Origin: Raphanus sativus
Lineage: Eukaryota; Streptophyta; Magnoliopsida; Brassicales; Brassicaceae
Direction of reading: 5' to 3'
DNA: 64,000 bases
NCBI RefSeq assembly: GCF_000801105.2
Contig: NC_079516.1
Location: 30,417,643-30,481,642, forward strand
Each line of letters begins with the position of its first letter. Position 1 is the first letter of the stretch. The notes below the pieces were generated by a model. The model did not search any database, was not told the DNA's origin, and was given only the letters and a program-made list of their open reading frames with translations. The position numbers were made by a program, and so were the translations under genes. Below, in pieces: positions 12,474-23,441 of this stretch.

Positions 12474-12679
12474 GAGGGGTACAATTCGAGCTGGTTTAAT
12501 TAAATTAGACCGGGATTAAACCGGACTAAACCGGAATTGAATTAAAATCTCGGCTTGTCTTCTCCACAGCGGGTTCACGTGACCGCTCCACAAGGCCGCT
12601 GCAATGCTTGATCTTTGATGCAGAATTTCCCGAGCGGGATGATGAACCCGTTGTGTTTTGAGCCGCTGTGAACCTCTAC

Positions 12680-13075
12680 AAGCTTGAGCTCCGATTCCTC
12701 TCCTTGGCCAAGCCTCATCGTCGGAATCAGCCCTCACTTCCGCGAGCCACCACAAAGCTTCTTCCTCAACACGAATCTACCATGGAAGCTCCGGAATCGC
12801 CGTCACATCGTCTCTCTCCGTCGTGTCTTGCTCCATACGCCGTGCTGTGCTCCTCCGCAAAGTGGCTCAGCCCTCGAGTTCTCCGCCTACACCGTGAAAT
12901 CAAAGGACGGGAGCTCCAAATCAAGCTTCTACGATCCGCCTCTGCAAATCGTCTCCGTCTTCTTCGTCATGCTCAGCTTCCTCGCCGTCAAATCGAGCAT
13001 CGCCGTCGTCAACCAGTCTGGCCAGAAGAAAGATCGAACAACTCCAATGGTGATTTCCCAGAAGTTTGCAAAATA
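12680..13075. other. GC-rich gene-like block inside E8 LTR
   Basis: This stretch is much richer in G+C than the AT-rich LTR around it and is open in more than one frame. The plus frame 12684-13076 has a hydrophobic run (LQIVSVFFVMLSFLAVKSS) after KDGSSKSSFYD. The copy at about 17364-17742 carries a 17-bp and a 1-bp deletion that together keep that frame open. It could be a captured exon of a host gene or simply old LTR sequence. I do not recognise the protein and do not call a gene. Confidence 0.4.
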
Positions 13076-13289
13076 GGTCCCTGAACCTCTGGTTCCTTAC
13101 AAAACGGCCCAAGACTTTGTAAAGTGCAGAAACGTCCTCCATTTAGCCCCAAAACTTCCAATTGTGCACTTTAAACCCTGTGACATGCAAATGTGTATGC
13201 AAATACAATATATACATCTAAATGCAAACTAAAATGATCATAATGAACTTAAATATGAATCTAAAACTCATCAAAATCAAGAGATATCA

Positions 13290-13303
13290 ACTCCCCCACA
13301 CTA
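13290..13303 (-). promoter_or_regulatory. E8 polypurine tract
   Basis: The minus strand reads TAGTGTGGGGGAGT directly before the 3' LTR. Confidence 0.75.
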
Positions 13304-15163
13304 GATCTTTACTTGTCCTCAAGTAATTTTTAAAAACAATCAATGGAGAGAAGTTTGAAAGTGGAAGCTCATCACCAAAAGAAACTCTTTTTAGCCATCA
13401 ACATGATATCCTTATATAATCATACCAAATAGCAAGAGCAAAAGCTTTTTCTAACTCTAACTTCTCAAGACCTATCCTACCTCCTTTGATCTCTACACTC
13501 ATCATCAAGAATCCACATACACACCAATCAACCAACTCTCACATTCATTAAGCAAAAACCATAAGTGAATTCTTGCAAATGGTCAAATGGTCCAAATCAT
13601 TTGGTTAGGTAAGGAAAGACTTTAGTGCAAAATGAAACAAGAGGTTTAAAATAATCTTTCAAGGTGGTTTACTCTCAAAACAAAGTAGCTTTGACATTGC
13701 ACATAATATATCTAAGGAAGGGATCAACTCATGCATAGAATGCTGAATCTCCATTGTTCTACCCTTTTCCCAAACATAAAGCAAATTCTATCCTTATCTC
13801 CCAATGCCAAACTATCTTCATTCACCCAAAGATTTCCCAAAACACGCAAGAACATTTTTTTTTTCTTAGAACTCTTTTTTTCTTTTGATGTCTACTAGGG
13901 ATTTTCACACTTTTAAGCACTTATTAGCCCATACTAACCTTTGCTAGCCCCCTTTTTTTATTTTTTTTTATTTTTATTTTATTTGGGAGGCAAGACTTTC
14001 TTTACAAATTTGAGCTAGAACTTTATTTTACTTATCCCTAATGACTTAATCTCTTTTGAGCTCTAAGAGTCTACCCTTTCTTTCATCACCTTTCACACTC
14101 CCAAGATCAAACTTTACAACACTCCCATCCCATCCTAGAAGCTAGACAACATGAGTCTCAAAGCTAGCAAAATGGAGACCAAGCATTGTCGTTCTCAATA
14201 CTCTCAACATTATGCACATGTAAAGCTTTCCAAAAAGACCTCACTCAACAATCAATGATGGCTTGAAAGGAGGGAAGGGTTTTAGGGAATGGACTACCAC
14301 TTGAGTTTGTCAAAAAGATTGGCAAAATAGGTGAGACAACTCAAGTGTGTATAGCCATGACTTAGTACACAAAAGACCATAAGCAAGAAGCATTAAGTTC
14401 ATTCAGTTCAAGTAAGCTTGGAGTTGACTTCAATGGTGAGAAGTTTCAACAATCAATGAGTTTCAAGAGGAGTTTCAAGGCTCGAAGTCTACAAGTTTTC
14501 AAAAGAGTGCTCAAGCTGCTTGTCATGATTACAAAGGGCATCAAATTGAGTACTTAGCATGAGCTCTTTACAAGGCTGACTCCCAATGCATGAATGCAAA
14601 CTATATGCTTCTAGACTCAATCCTAAAGATGCAAATGAAACATGATATGAATCTAAATGCTTGAAAATTTTCAAATTTTTTTTTTATGCAAATAAGTATA
14701 TACAATGCAATGCATGAGACTCATGACAAGTAAACAAAACAGAAAACAATGTGAGATAGTAGACTCTCCCCCAAACTTACTTCACACAGTCCCTTGTGTG
14801 AGAGTAAGCTCAAAGAAGAGATCTAAGGGAAATGAATAAACATGAGAACTAAAAATGTACAAAGTTGGAGTGGCACATACTTGGAGTTATCGGCTGAATT
14901 GGGTGGTAGAGGACCCTTGGCCTCATGTTTGTTTCACCGGTATACATGGGCTGAAGTGGAGGAAAGAAGACGGGTGTCTAGAGTTGCAAGGCTTGGCCAC
15001 CTTTCTTCCCTTATCTAGCTTTAGACCTCACCTAAAAACCTCAACCATACTTATTAAAAAACTTAAAAAGAAAGAAAGATAAAGAAATATATACAATGGA
15101 TAAACATGGGACTTTCTCCCAAGTGAGCTTGTTTTAAGTCTCTAGCTTGACTTTGTGTGCATG
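13304..15163 (-). other. E8 3' noncoding interior
   Basis: AT-rich sequence with T and A runs near 13855-13875 and 13955-13985. The only ORFs are short and unsupported (for example 14489-14674 minus and 14855-15082 plus). I see no conserved domain. Confidence 0.65.
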
Positions 15164-16153
15164 CTAATCATAGGTATCAAAAGGCTGAGCCAATGCACCT
15201 TTGTTCCTTCTCCTACAAGCACAAGAAACCAAATGCGCAAAGGAGCATACTACTGTCCATAGATAATAGACAGATTTTTCCTCAAAGAGCTTCAATAAAG
15301 ATGAATCATGAATCATGAGATGCTCTTTGAGGTTCAAATTGTCATGAGAATCAAATGCATTTGGTGGAAAGATAAAGTCAACTACAGGTTCAAACGAGGT
15401 CTTAACAAAGTAGTCAACTCTATCTCCATCAACTGAATGAAACACAATGTTCACATTCTCATGATTATTTTTGACAAGGGGGTTTTCTATCTCAAGCAAG
15501 AGCTTGTCCACATCAAGTTCATCCCCTATATCAGCAAGAGCAAGAAGAGGTCTAGGCTCATTAAGAATAAAAAACTCAGATTCGAGATCAAATGAAGTAC
15601 ATAGATAGCTCTTGTCAAAACAAACTTCAATATGATCTCTAGTAAGCTTTTATATTCTCAACTCATCTAGTTTCCTAGTTTCACATATCAGATCAAGACA
15701 TTCATTGATGAGCACATGGGAGTTCGAATCAGAAGCAATATCTTCAGCACAAGGCAAGCATATATCCTCAAAATGAAGTTCTAGAGTGGGATTTCATGTA
15801 TCTTTTAGCTGAGGTGGTGGATCACAAAGCACTGCCTCTCTAAGTTCTAAAGCAACATCGATTTCATTCATCACAGAATTCCACTCATACATTGTAAAAT
15901 TCTCCCTTCCTTCAAGCTCTAGCCGCTCCCTAATAAGTTTATCTCTGATCCAACATGCCATACCTTTATTTGACAACCACCAGTTTTCTTTCTCGCTTCG
16001 AGCCCGATAATACTCAACTCTCTGTTCTGATGTGAGTATGCATATATCAACTGGTGGCTCATCAAATGGTGGCTCTTCACATGACTTATCTTCAATGAGA
16101 TCTTAAAGTGTGTCTTCCTCTTCTTGTGGCTTCTCAAAGTAGCTTGAAGCCAT
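15164..16153 (-). pseudogene. E8 decayed ORF of unknown function
   Basis: From an ATG at 16153 (about 115 bases after the PBS) one reading phase runs to a stop at 15164, about 330 codons, with in-frame stops near 16103, at 15796-15794 and near 15645. The start is MASSYFEKPQEEEDTL. Later pieces include CEEPPFDEPPVDICILTSEQ, MYEWNSVMNEIDVALELREA and KTSFEPVVDFIFPPNAF, ending CACRRRNKGALAQPFDTYD. It is acidic in the first half. The single-phase continuity over nearly 1 kb argues that it was once a real ORF. No zinc knuckle, protease or polymerase motif is present. It could be a highly diverged gag, but nothing proves that. Confidence 0.55.
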
Positions 16154-16268
16154 CACTACAAGAACAAAAGCTAGAAGTAAAGGTTAGTAACTGTACAAAA
16201 GCAAAACAAAGCAAGAAAATAAAGCTTAGTCTCAAGAAAGATTGAAATCCTAATGATAAATCTACTCG

Positions 16269-16286
16269 TCCCCGGCAACGGCGCCA
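16269..16286 (-). promoter_or_regulatory. E8 primer-binding site (tRNA-Asp type)
   Basis: The minus strand reads TGGCGCCGTTGCCGGGGA, three bases inside the 5' LTR boundary. Confidence 0.85.
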
Positions 16287-16289
16287 ATT

Positions 16290-17955
16290 TGATAACAGAA
16301 GTTTTCAAGGCTTCCAAGTCAAATGATAGTATAGAAAGGTTGTCGAACCACAGAGAACTAGTGATCTATAGCACCAAGAATACACAAACTCTCTTAATCT
16401 AAGCAAACGAGAAGATGGATGATGGTAACAAGCTAAGAACCTACTAATATGAACAAGGTGATCTCAAATCCAATCTAGAAACTAGTGCAAGAACTCAATC
16501 AAATGCTAAGGTGGACTCATGGGACTAGGGACTTGATTTTGGGTGACTAAGATCCAAGCTAGAGTGGCAAACTATCAAATCAACACTTTCCTTATGCCTA
16601 GACACAACACTAAACAAGCTCTTTCTCAAGATGAATGCTCATTTGCTTTAGTAACTCAAGCATCAAATCTCTTCGGTTGAATATTACTAAAGCAATCATT
16701 ATGGACAAGTCTACTAGCAATCTTAACACCTTTAACAACAAATCTCTTTGGCAAAGTGCATTAAAAGCATTGAAGAGTTGGTTCAGACATTTCATCATAC
16801 ACCTTTAGGGCAGGAAATGGCTAAGGATCTATTTTAGTATGATCAAGACTAAAATAGCATTAAGAACCCTCAACAAGCAAAGAAATAAGTAGATCTAACA
16901 TTAAACACTCTAGATCTTCACTAATCACCCTTAATCACCCTAATCCATAAATCCAAAATGTGTCTACTCCCTAATCTCCATGAGAAACCTCAAATCCATA
17001 TGAGATTCAAGGCTAATCATGTTAATGATTAAGAGAAACAAGATATAAGATGAAGAAATTCCTTAGATTATCAAAAGGTTCAAACTTTTACAAAATGAGA
17101 CAAAGTCTAGAGAGAAAATGAGATACATTAGGGTTTTCAGGTCTAAAACTATTTATAGAGGGGTACAATTCGAGCTGGTTTAATTAAATTAGACCGGGAT
17201 TAAACCGGACTAAACCGGAATTGAATTAAAATCTCGGCTTGTCTTCTCCACAGCGGGTTTACGTGACCGCTCCACAAGGCCGCTGCAATGCTTGATCTTT
17301 GATGCAGAATTTCCCGAGCGGGATGATGAACCCGTTGTGTTTTGAGCCGCTGTGAACCTCTACAAGCTTGAGCTCCGATTCCTCTCCTTGGCCAAGCCTC
17401 ATCGTCAGAATCAGCCCTCACCTCCGCGAGCCACCACAAAGCTTCTTCCTCGACACGAATCTACCATGGAAGCTCCGGAATCGCCGTCACATCGTCTCTC
17501 TCCGTCGTGTCTTGCTCCATACGCCGTGCTGTGCTCCTCCGCGAAGTGGCTCAGCCCTCGAGTTCTCTGCCTCCACCGTGAAATCAAAGGACGGGAGCTC
17601 CAAATCAAGCTTCTACGACCTGCCTCTTCTTCGTCATGCTCAGCTTCCTCGCCGTCAAATCGAGCCTCGCCGTCGTCAACCAGTCCGGCCAGAAAAAGAT
17701 CGAACAACTCCAATGGTGATTTCCCAGAAGTTTGCAAAATAGGTCCTTGAACCTCTGGTTCCTTACAAAACGGCCCAAGACTTTGTAAAGTGCAGAAACG
17801 TCCTCCATTTAGCCCCAAAACTTCCAATTGTGCACTTTAAACCCTGTGACATGCAAATGTGTATGCAAATACAATATATACATCTAAATGCAAACTAAAA
17901 TGATCATAATGAACTAAAATATGAATCTAAAACTCATCAAAATCAAGAGATATCA
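16290..17955 (-). repeat. E8 5' LTR
   Basis: 1666 bp, starting TGATATCTCTTG and ending CTGTTATCA on the minus strand. The TATA box is at 17150-17157. Confidence 0.9.
17150..17157 (-). promoter_or_regulatory. TATA box in E8 5' LTR
   Basis: TATAAATA on the minus strand, the likely promoter of the E8 RNA. Confidence 0.65.
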
Positions 17956-19116
17956 CAGTTCTACAAGCTTCTTAAAGGAAACAAAAAGTTTGAATGGAAC
18001 GCCGATTGCGATACCGCTCTCAGCGAGCTTAAAGCATATATAAGCGACCCCCCCATCTTATCTAAACCCGTTCACGGGGAGCTCCTATACATGTATGTTG
18101 CGACCTCGGAACACGCAGTAAGTGGAGTACTAATTCGCGAAGAAAACAACGAACAAAAACCGGTGTACTACGTCAGTAGATCTCTGTTCGACGCCGAAAC
18201 AAGATACCCCATAATGGAAAAATTAGCCCTAGCGGTGGTAAACGCCTTGCGGAAATTAAGACCATATTTCCAATCCCATACAATCATGGTAATGACGTCG
18301 CAACCGTTACGAACGGTCCTACATAGCCCAAGCCAATCCGGAAGATTAGCAAAAAAGGAAATCGAGCTCGGAGAATACGATATCGAATACAAACCCCGAA
18401 CGAGCTCGAAAGTACAAGTACTAGCAGATTTTATTATCGAACTCGTTCCCAGCGAAACTGACCTGACGACAAAACCCGAAAATGGAAACTCCATGTTGAC
18501 GGAGCCTCATCAAAGCAAGGGTCAAGTATTTGGGATACAACTCGAATCCCCAACCGAAGAGATGATCGAGCAATCTCTCTGCCTAGGCTTCAACGCATCA
18601 AACAACGAAGCCGAGTACAAGTCCCTGATCGCCGAGTTACGACTTGCCCAAAGCATCGGAGCCCGGAAGATAAGCGCCTTCAGCGACTCGCAGCTCGTCA
18701 CGAGCCAATTCCACGGCGAGTACGAGGCTAAAAACGAAAGGATTGAAGCCTACCTGGCAGTACTACAAGGGATCGCCCAGCAGTTCAACGAATTCGAGCT
18801 TACAAGGATTCTGAGGGGAGAAAACACATCAGCAGACACCCTCGCCGCGCTAGCGTCAACGTCAAACCCAGCCATAAGAAGGATAATACCGGTAAAAAGC
18901 ATAGATCGACCCAGTATAGATATTCCTTGCAGAGGGATTGCCAACGACGAAGACAATCACCCACTAATTGGGGCAGTTGTCACTCGCAGTAGATCTCAGG
19001 GAAACACTCAGGAACCCAAGGAGGAGGAACTCGGAGCTCCGCAAACCAGCGGATTCCTGGCGAGTCCTCTCGAAGAACTCGATCAGGCGTCACGAGATGG
19101 GCGCCTACTCGCATAG
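17956..19116 (+). pseudogene. E2 reverse transcriptase end plus RNase H domains
   Basis: Continues the E2 pol after E8: FYKLLKGNKKFEWN, then an RNase H-type connection (VSGVLIREENNEQKPVYYVS, YPIMEKLALAVVNALRKLRP, LADFIIELVP). A second RNase H-like block follows, with NASNNEAEYKSLIAELRLAQ and ISAFSDSQLVTSQFHGEYEA. Two successive RNase H regions are a known trait of the Tat lineage. From 18091 the frame is open for 341 codons to a TAG at 19114. The glycine-rich start of the second RNase H is shortened (SKGQVFGIQLES). A tail with VKSIDRPSIDIPC follows. It is inactive because the upstream polymerase is broken. Confidence 0.8.
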
Positions 19117-20330
19117 ATCCCGAAGAGATACATGTTCACGAAATAAACAACGAGTCGCACAAAACTTTCCAGAACGAGTTCGAAAGCATACCAGATTGGA
19201 GAACCCCAGTACACAATTACATTGAGACAGGAGAACTCCCACCGGAAAGATGGGAAGCCCGAAAATTACAAGCTCGAAGCTCGCGCTTTTGCATCGTGGT
19301 AGGGAAACTCTTTAAGAGAAACTTCAGTGAGCCGTAGCTATTATGCGCATCGCCAAAATAAGCTTTGATCATCCTCAAGAAAACACATGACGGATCATGC
19401 GGGAACCACTCCGGTGGACGGTCCTTGGCAATTAAAATAAAAAAGCATGCTTATATCTGGCCAACTATCATCAGCGACAGCGAACAGTTCACAGCGAGGT
19501 GCGACAGGTGCCAACGACACGCGCCCATGTTGCATCAGCCAACGCAAAAGTTATCAACTATATCATCGCCGTATCCATTCATGAAGTGGTCCATGGATAT
19601 AGTGGGACCCTTCGTCTCGTCGTGACCGGCACAACTACGCTTCTTGTTAGTGATGACCGACTTCTTTACCAAATGGACCGAAGCCGAAGCCTACCAAAAT
19701 ATCACTGGAACTACGGTGACGAGCTTCATTTGGAAAAACATTGTATGTCGACACGGTCTTCCGTACGAAATAGTCACAAATAATGGTTCTCAATTCATCT
19801 CGAAGGTTATCAAAGATTTCTACGACAAATGGAAGATCAAGTTAAAGTTCGCAAGCACTCGATACCTGAAATGTAACGGGCACGGCGAAGCTGCGAACAA
19901 AATGATAGTAAACAACCTAAAAAGAGACTCGATCTCAAAAAGTCTAAATGGAGCGAGGAACTGAACAGCGTGCTCTGGGCATGCCGAACAACGCCCCATA
20001 CAACAACCCAAGAAACACTGTTTTCCCTATCGTATGGAATCGAGGCAGTAATACCAGCTGAGATCGAGGTCCCATCTCAGCGACGAGGGATATGCCCCGA
20101 TAACGTCGAGCTAAACGAAGCGCTGTTACTCGAACATCTGGACATGATCGAGGAACGACGAGAACGAGCTGCAGTACGCATTCAGAACTACCAGCAGGCC
20201 GCTGCTCGTTACTACGATTCAAATGTAAGAGGCCGCAGCTTCTAGATCGGCGATCTAGTGCTACGAAAAGTGTTCGACGAAAGAAAAGAGAAACGGGAAA
20301 GTTAGGAACGAGATGGGAAGGCCCGTCCAA
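19117..20330 (+). pseudogene. E2 integrase, broken
   Basis: The integrase would insert the cDNA into chromosomes. Pieces in order: a connector (DWRTPVHNYIETGELPPERW, about 19195-19250); the zinc-binding HHCC domain at 19365-19625 (HDGSCGNHSGG ... CDRCQRH); then the catalytic core at 19644-19964 with the first Asp in MDIVGPF near 19593. The second catalytic Asp is replaced (VTNNGSQF) and the Glu is kept (GHGEAANK). The C-terminal part is 19970-20245 (TTQETLFSLSYGIEAVIPAE) with a GDLVLRKVF motif just after its stop. Several frameshifts and stops separate these blocks. Confidence 0.82.
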
Positions 20331-20562
20331 AATAACAAAAGAAGTGCGTGACGGCGTTTACGAGCTAGAAAAATGCAAAACGAGACGGCCCGAATTAAGA
20401 CCGTGGAATGCTTACAACCTCAAAAAAATACTACAGTTAACTTCGACGTCCCATCTCCGATCTAACATCGAACTGGGGGCCACCAACAACATAAAACAAA
20501 AAACAATTTTCAGAACTACGAATCGCCTTGATCCCGCGAAAAAAGGTACGTATGCAGCTTAA

Positions 20563-20881
20563 AATCTAGTGCAGCCCAAACAACCAAACAATCTCCTAAC
20601 ATAACATCGTTCATCATGAGAACTCCAACAAAGCAGATTCCTGATCAGTTTCCGCTTCATTAAATATCTCGAAAGATACAAAACGCATGCTCAAACAAAA
20701 AAAATATATATAAACCCATGATTAAAGGTATCATCCGTTAATCCGTTGAAAACATATACAATGTTCTTCAACAACAGCAAACACAACATATAAAAACAAC
20801 AAAAACAAAGTAAACAACAACCAAGTCTTTAAAACAATAAAACACAAAAGACGTAGATCCGATCGACGTCGTTCAATCTCC
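20563..20881 (+). other. E2 spacer between integrase and antisense ORF
   Basis: AT-rich noncoding sequence. I see no ORF, hairpin or repeat worth naming. Confidence 0.6.
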
Positions 20882-22929
20882 CTAACGACCTTGATTGACC
20901 GAATCCCCAGAGACTTGAGGAATGTCGAGACCCCTAAGAGAGTCATCCGACACCACAGCCAGGCCATAGTCAATCTCCACCGACGTCTCTATGCCCTTAA
21001 GATGCGCCAACTCCTCTTCGAGTTCAAAGTCGCCTTCCCCGTAATCAGTTAAGGCCTCGATCTTCACACGAACCTCCTGTAGACGAATCTCCGCAGCGCT
21101 CTCTGCCTTCCTCCTCCGAATAGTTTCTCTTGCCTTATCCAGGACAGCATCGTAACTCTTGGCTATCAACCGACAAGCAGCTCATCGCTCCTTTCGAGCC
21201 GCTTTCTCTCGTAACTCGGCATCCCGCTTGAACTTCTCCTTCAAAGAATCGAGGTCCCCCTCAAGTGAGACCTTCTCTGCTTCACTAGCCGTCAACAACA
21301 CCTTCAAGTCTTTGACCTCCTTCACTCGCTTTTGCTCGCTTGCCTGCGATGCACCCAGCTTCGATCGCAACTGCTGAATCAGAATAAGCTGGCCATCGAG
21401 TTCTTCCCGACTCGGGAAATTTGCCAACTGTTCCTCCATCAAAGCAGCATACTCGTTGCTGGCCTCCATAGCCTGAGAATGAAGAAGATTAAAACCATGG
21501 TCTCGGAATCTTAAAACTATTTCACACGTCTTACCTTAGCATTCGCAACAGCCATTTGAATGTAGGCCTCACGACCTCGCATCTGTTCCAAAGGAGGGAG
21601 GGAGCACGTAGGAGTCCTTATTTTTCGCCAGATCGACGCAACCTGCTCAGGGTTCTCGAGAATCAGAGCATCGTTGTCGTACGAGAACGCCATCGGAGAA
21701 CCGCCTTGACAATCCGAGGGAAGATCGATCGGTTCAAACCGAGAAGTACCCTCGCCTGAATCTCGCTTCACACAAGGAGGCTCCGAGCTCGATATGCTGA
21801 GTTCTCTCAAAATCGCCTCCGCCATAGCTCGATGACGACGCAGTTGAGCTTCAGAAGAAGTTTCTCCACCAGCACCCGGCTCATCTGGGGCTTGAAACTC
21901 CGATTGGTCCCCACGAACCGGAGCGACCACTTACACCAGCGTAGCCACAACGATCCGAGTCTGGGGCTGAGAATTCGACCGTAGTACCCGTCTGTCCGGT
22001 GTACTCCAAACTCGCTTCAAAGGTTCGGAGTCCGAAAGAGCATCAGAAGGCTCCGCAAAAGGCTCTGCCCTCTTTACCCCTGAAAAACCAAGCCACAGTG
22101 ACACATCAAGATCACGAAGCCATTAAATATTCAAATAAATAACTTACCCTTCCCTTTCTGATCTTTTCGAGGACAAACCGGCTCCGCAAGTGGGATGGAA
22201 GCAGCGCGATTAAGGCCTGGAGGCAAAGCGTAAGCAGCTCGAATTCGCTCTGGGTGAAACTAGACCAATCACACTCACTCCGACGAAGCGCCGCGATTAA
22301 CCCCCGCAACTCCGGGGTCATACTTGCACAGCCAAACAGCTTGAGAAGAAACGAAAGTCAAAATACAATGAACAAGTGTACCGAAAGAAAATAAAGAAAT
22401 TACTTACCAACTCTCTCGTTCCACTTCACCGGGATCCGAGAAAAACCGAAGTCTCCGACCGTCGCTGGATCGACCTTGAAGACAAAAAAATTATCCGTCC
22501 AAAAACGTCTTTCTTAGGAATGCCGCTGATAATAAAACGACCTTCGCGCAGAGAAAGGAGTATTGTTCCCGAAAATCCGCTTCTCCGCTTGATGGTGTTA
22601 AGTTGCTTCATCTCGGCCAGACCAAACTCCAGGCCTTCCTCTCTGGCTCGGAGGAATGTCGTCAAGACATAACGCCAAAAATTTGGAGTAATCTGAGTAA
22701 ACGCCAACCTGAGTTCCACTAAAATCTCCAAGAGGAATGAAGGAAGAGGAAATGACAAATGTGTGTCACGGAAATGGGACATGAAGGCTCCGCAGTACCC
22801 CGGCTTTACATTCTCCGGAGTATCTCCATCGGGAAGCTCGACAATGGCAGCGTAAGGAACTCCCCAAAGATCTTGGGTTATTTCGAGTCCGGCTCCGGTG
22901 AGCGGGCCGGGTTTATTTTGTGGTGCCAT
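20882..22929 (-). pseudogene. E2 antisense ORF, apparently spliced, decayed
   Basis: Runs opposite to pol between integrase and the 3' LTR. The start is ATG at 22929 (MAPQNKPGPLTGAG). The first exon carries a block typical of the 'putative gypsy-type transposon' family (Pfam Transposase_28): FAFTQITPNFWRYVLTTFLR-like text and EEGLEFGLAEMKQL. GT...AG junctions suggest exons 22929-22408, 22339-22148, 22079-21535 and 21472-20882. The last intron (62 bp) keeps the frame perfectly; the first two are 68 bp and do not keep phase as read. The C-terminus is heptad-rich (coiled coil likely). Damage: a frameshift at the seven-A run 22484-22490, a stop near 21931 and a TGA near 21182. An antisense ORF is known in Tat/Retand-type elements; its function is not established. 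Confidence 0.7.
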
Positions 22930-22983
22930 AAGATGCGAGCAGAGAGAAAAAATTGCAGAAGAAGAGAAATCGAGATGGAGAAG

Positions 22984-23203
22984 AAGATGTATCCACTCCA
23001 AGGAAAAACCCACTAAATAAATAAAGAAAAATGACGGTTCCCAAGGGGGTTACCGCAATAAAAACCACTAACTATCAATGTAAGCGGCCCGGAAAAGTGG
23101 CCGACAGGTCAAATCAAGCGGACACACGTGGCGACTTCGCTCCGAGATTCGCGACTAAGAGAAAAAGTGATCGCCCTTTTGATTTCTTAAAAGTAAATCG
23201 AAT
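22984..23203 (+). other. E2 leader of the antisense ORF / 3' noncoding
   Basis: About 220 bp upstream of the antisense start. A promoter for the antisense transcript would have to lie here or in the LTR. I see no clear TATA box on the minus strand. Confidence 0.4.
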
Positions 23204-23217
23204 GGGCTGGGGGAAAA
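23204..23217 (+). promoter_or_regulatory. E2 polypurine tract
   Basis: GGGCTGGGGGAAAA directly before the 3' LTR. Confidence 0.8.
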
Positions 23218-23441
23218 TGTTGGACCCAATTTTGGTCCATTAAACTAATGGGCCTATTTCGGGGAAACAAGCAGCAAAGGAGAAGTCCGCGGAAAGAGCT
23301 CGATGCGGGCGACGAAGTCAATAAAGAAGATGCTGGATCCGGCTTTGGATCTAAACTAAATAGGCTATGATTAAAGCAGATGGACCATGAAAATCAAGAC
23401 CCATAGCGACGTCAACGAGGTCGAAGGGAAGTCGCCGAAGT
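23218..23441 (+). repeat. E2 3' LTR, first part
   Basis: 224 bp from TGTTGGACCC to the E3 insertion point. Its last five bases (GAAGT, 23437-23441) are the left TSD of E3. Confidence 0.9.

Larger units (their letters stand above)
11606..13289 (-). repeat. E8 3' LTR
   Basis: 1684 bp, a close match to 16290-17955. It includes a TATA box (12466-12473, minus) and a GC-rich gene-like block (12680-13075). Compared with the other LTR it keeps a 17-bp piece near 12935-12955. Confidence 0.9.
11606..17955 (-). mobile_element. E8: large non-coding-type LTR element (LARD-like)
   Basis: Minus-strand element with LTRs of 1666 bp (5', 16290-17955) and 1684 bp (3', 11606-13289), PBS 16269-16286, PPT 13290-13303 and only 3.0 kb of interior. 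Ends are TG...CA, and the TSD is CAGTT (11601-11605 and 17956-17960), inside the E2 reverse transcriptase. The interior has one decayed ORF of unknown type and no gag, protease or polymerase that I recognise. It carries the tRNA-Asp PBS but lacks the TCGATCGA words of the SID family. Confidence 0.88.

Noticed and set aside
12684..13142. Overlapping ORFs on both strands in the E8 LTR as real genes
   Set aside because: GC-rich DNA keeps several frames open; no frame matches a family I know. Kept only as a possible captured fragment.
18895..18935. SIDRPSID in the E2 pol tail as evidence that E2 belongs to the SID family
   Set aside because: The codons are AGC-ATA-GAT and AGT-ATA-GAT, not TCGATCGA, and E2 has different LTRs, PBS and gag. 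Probably chance or a shared protein habit.
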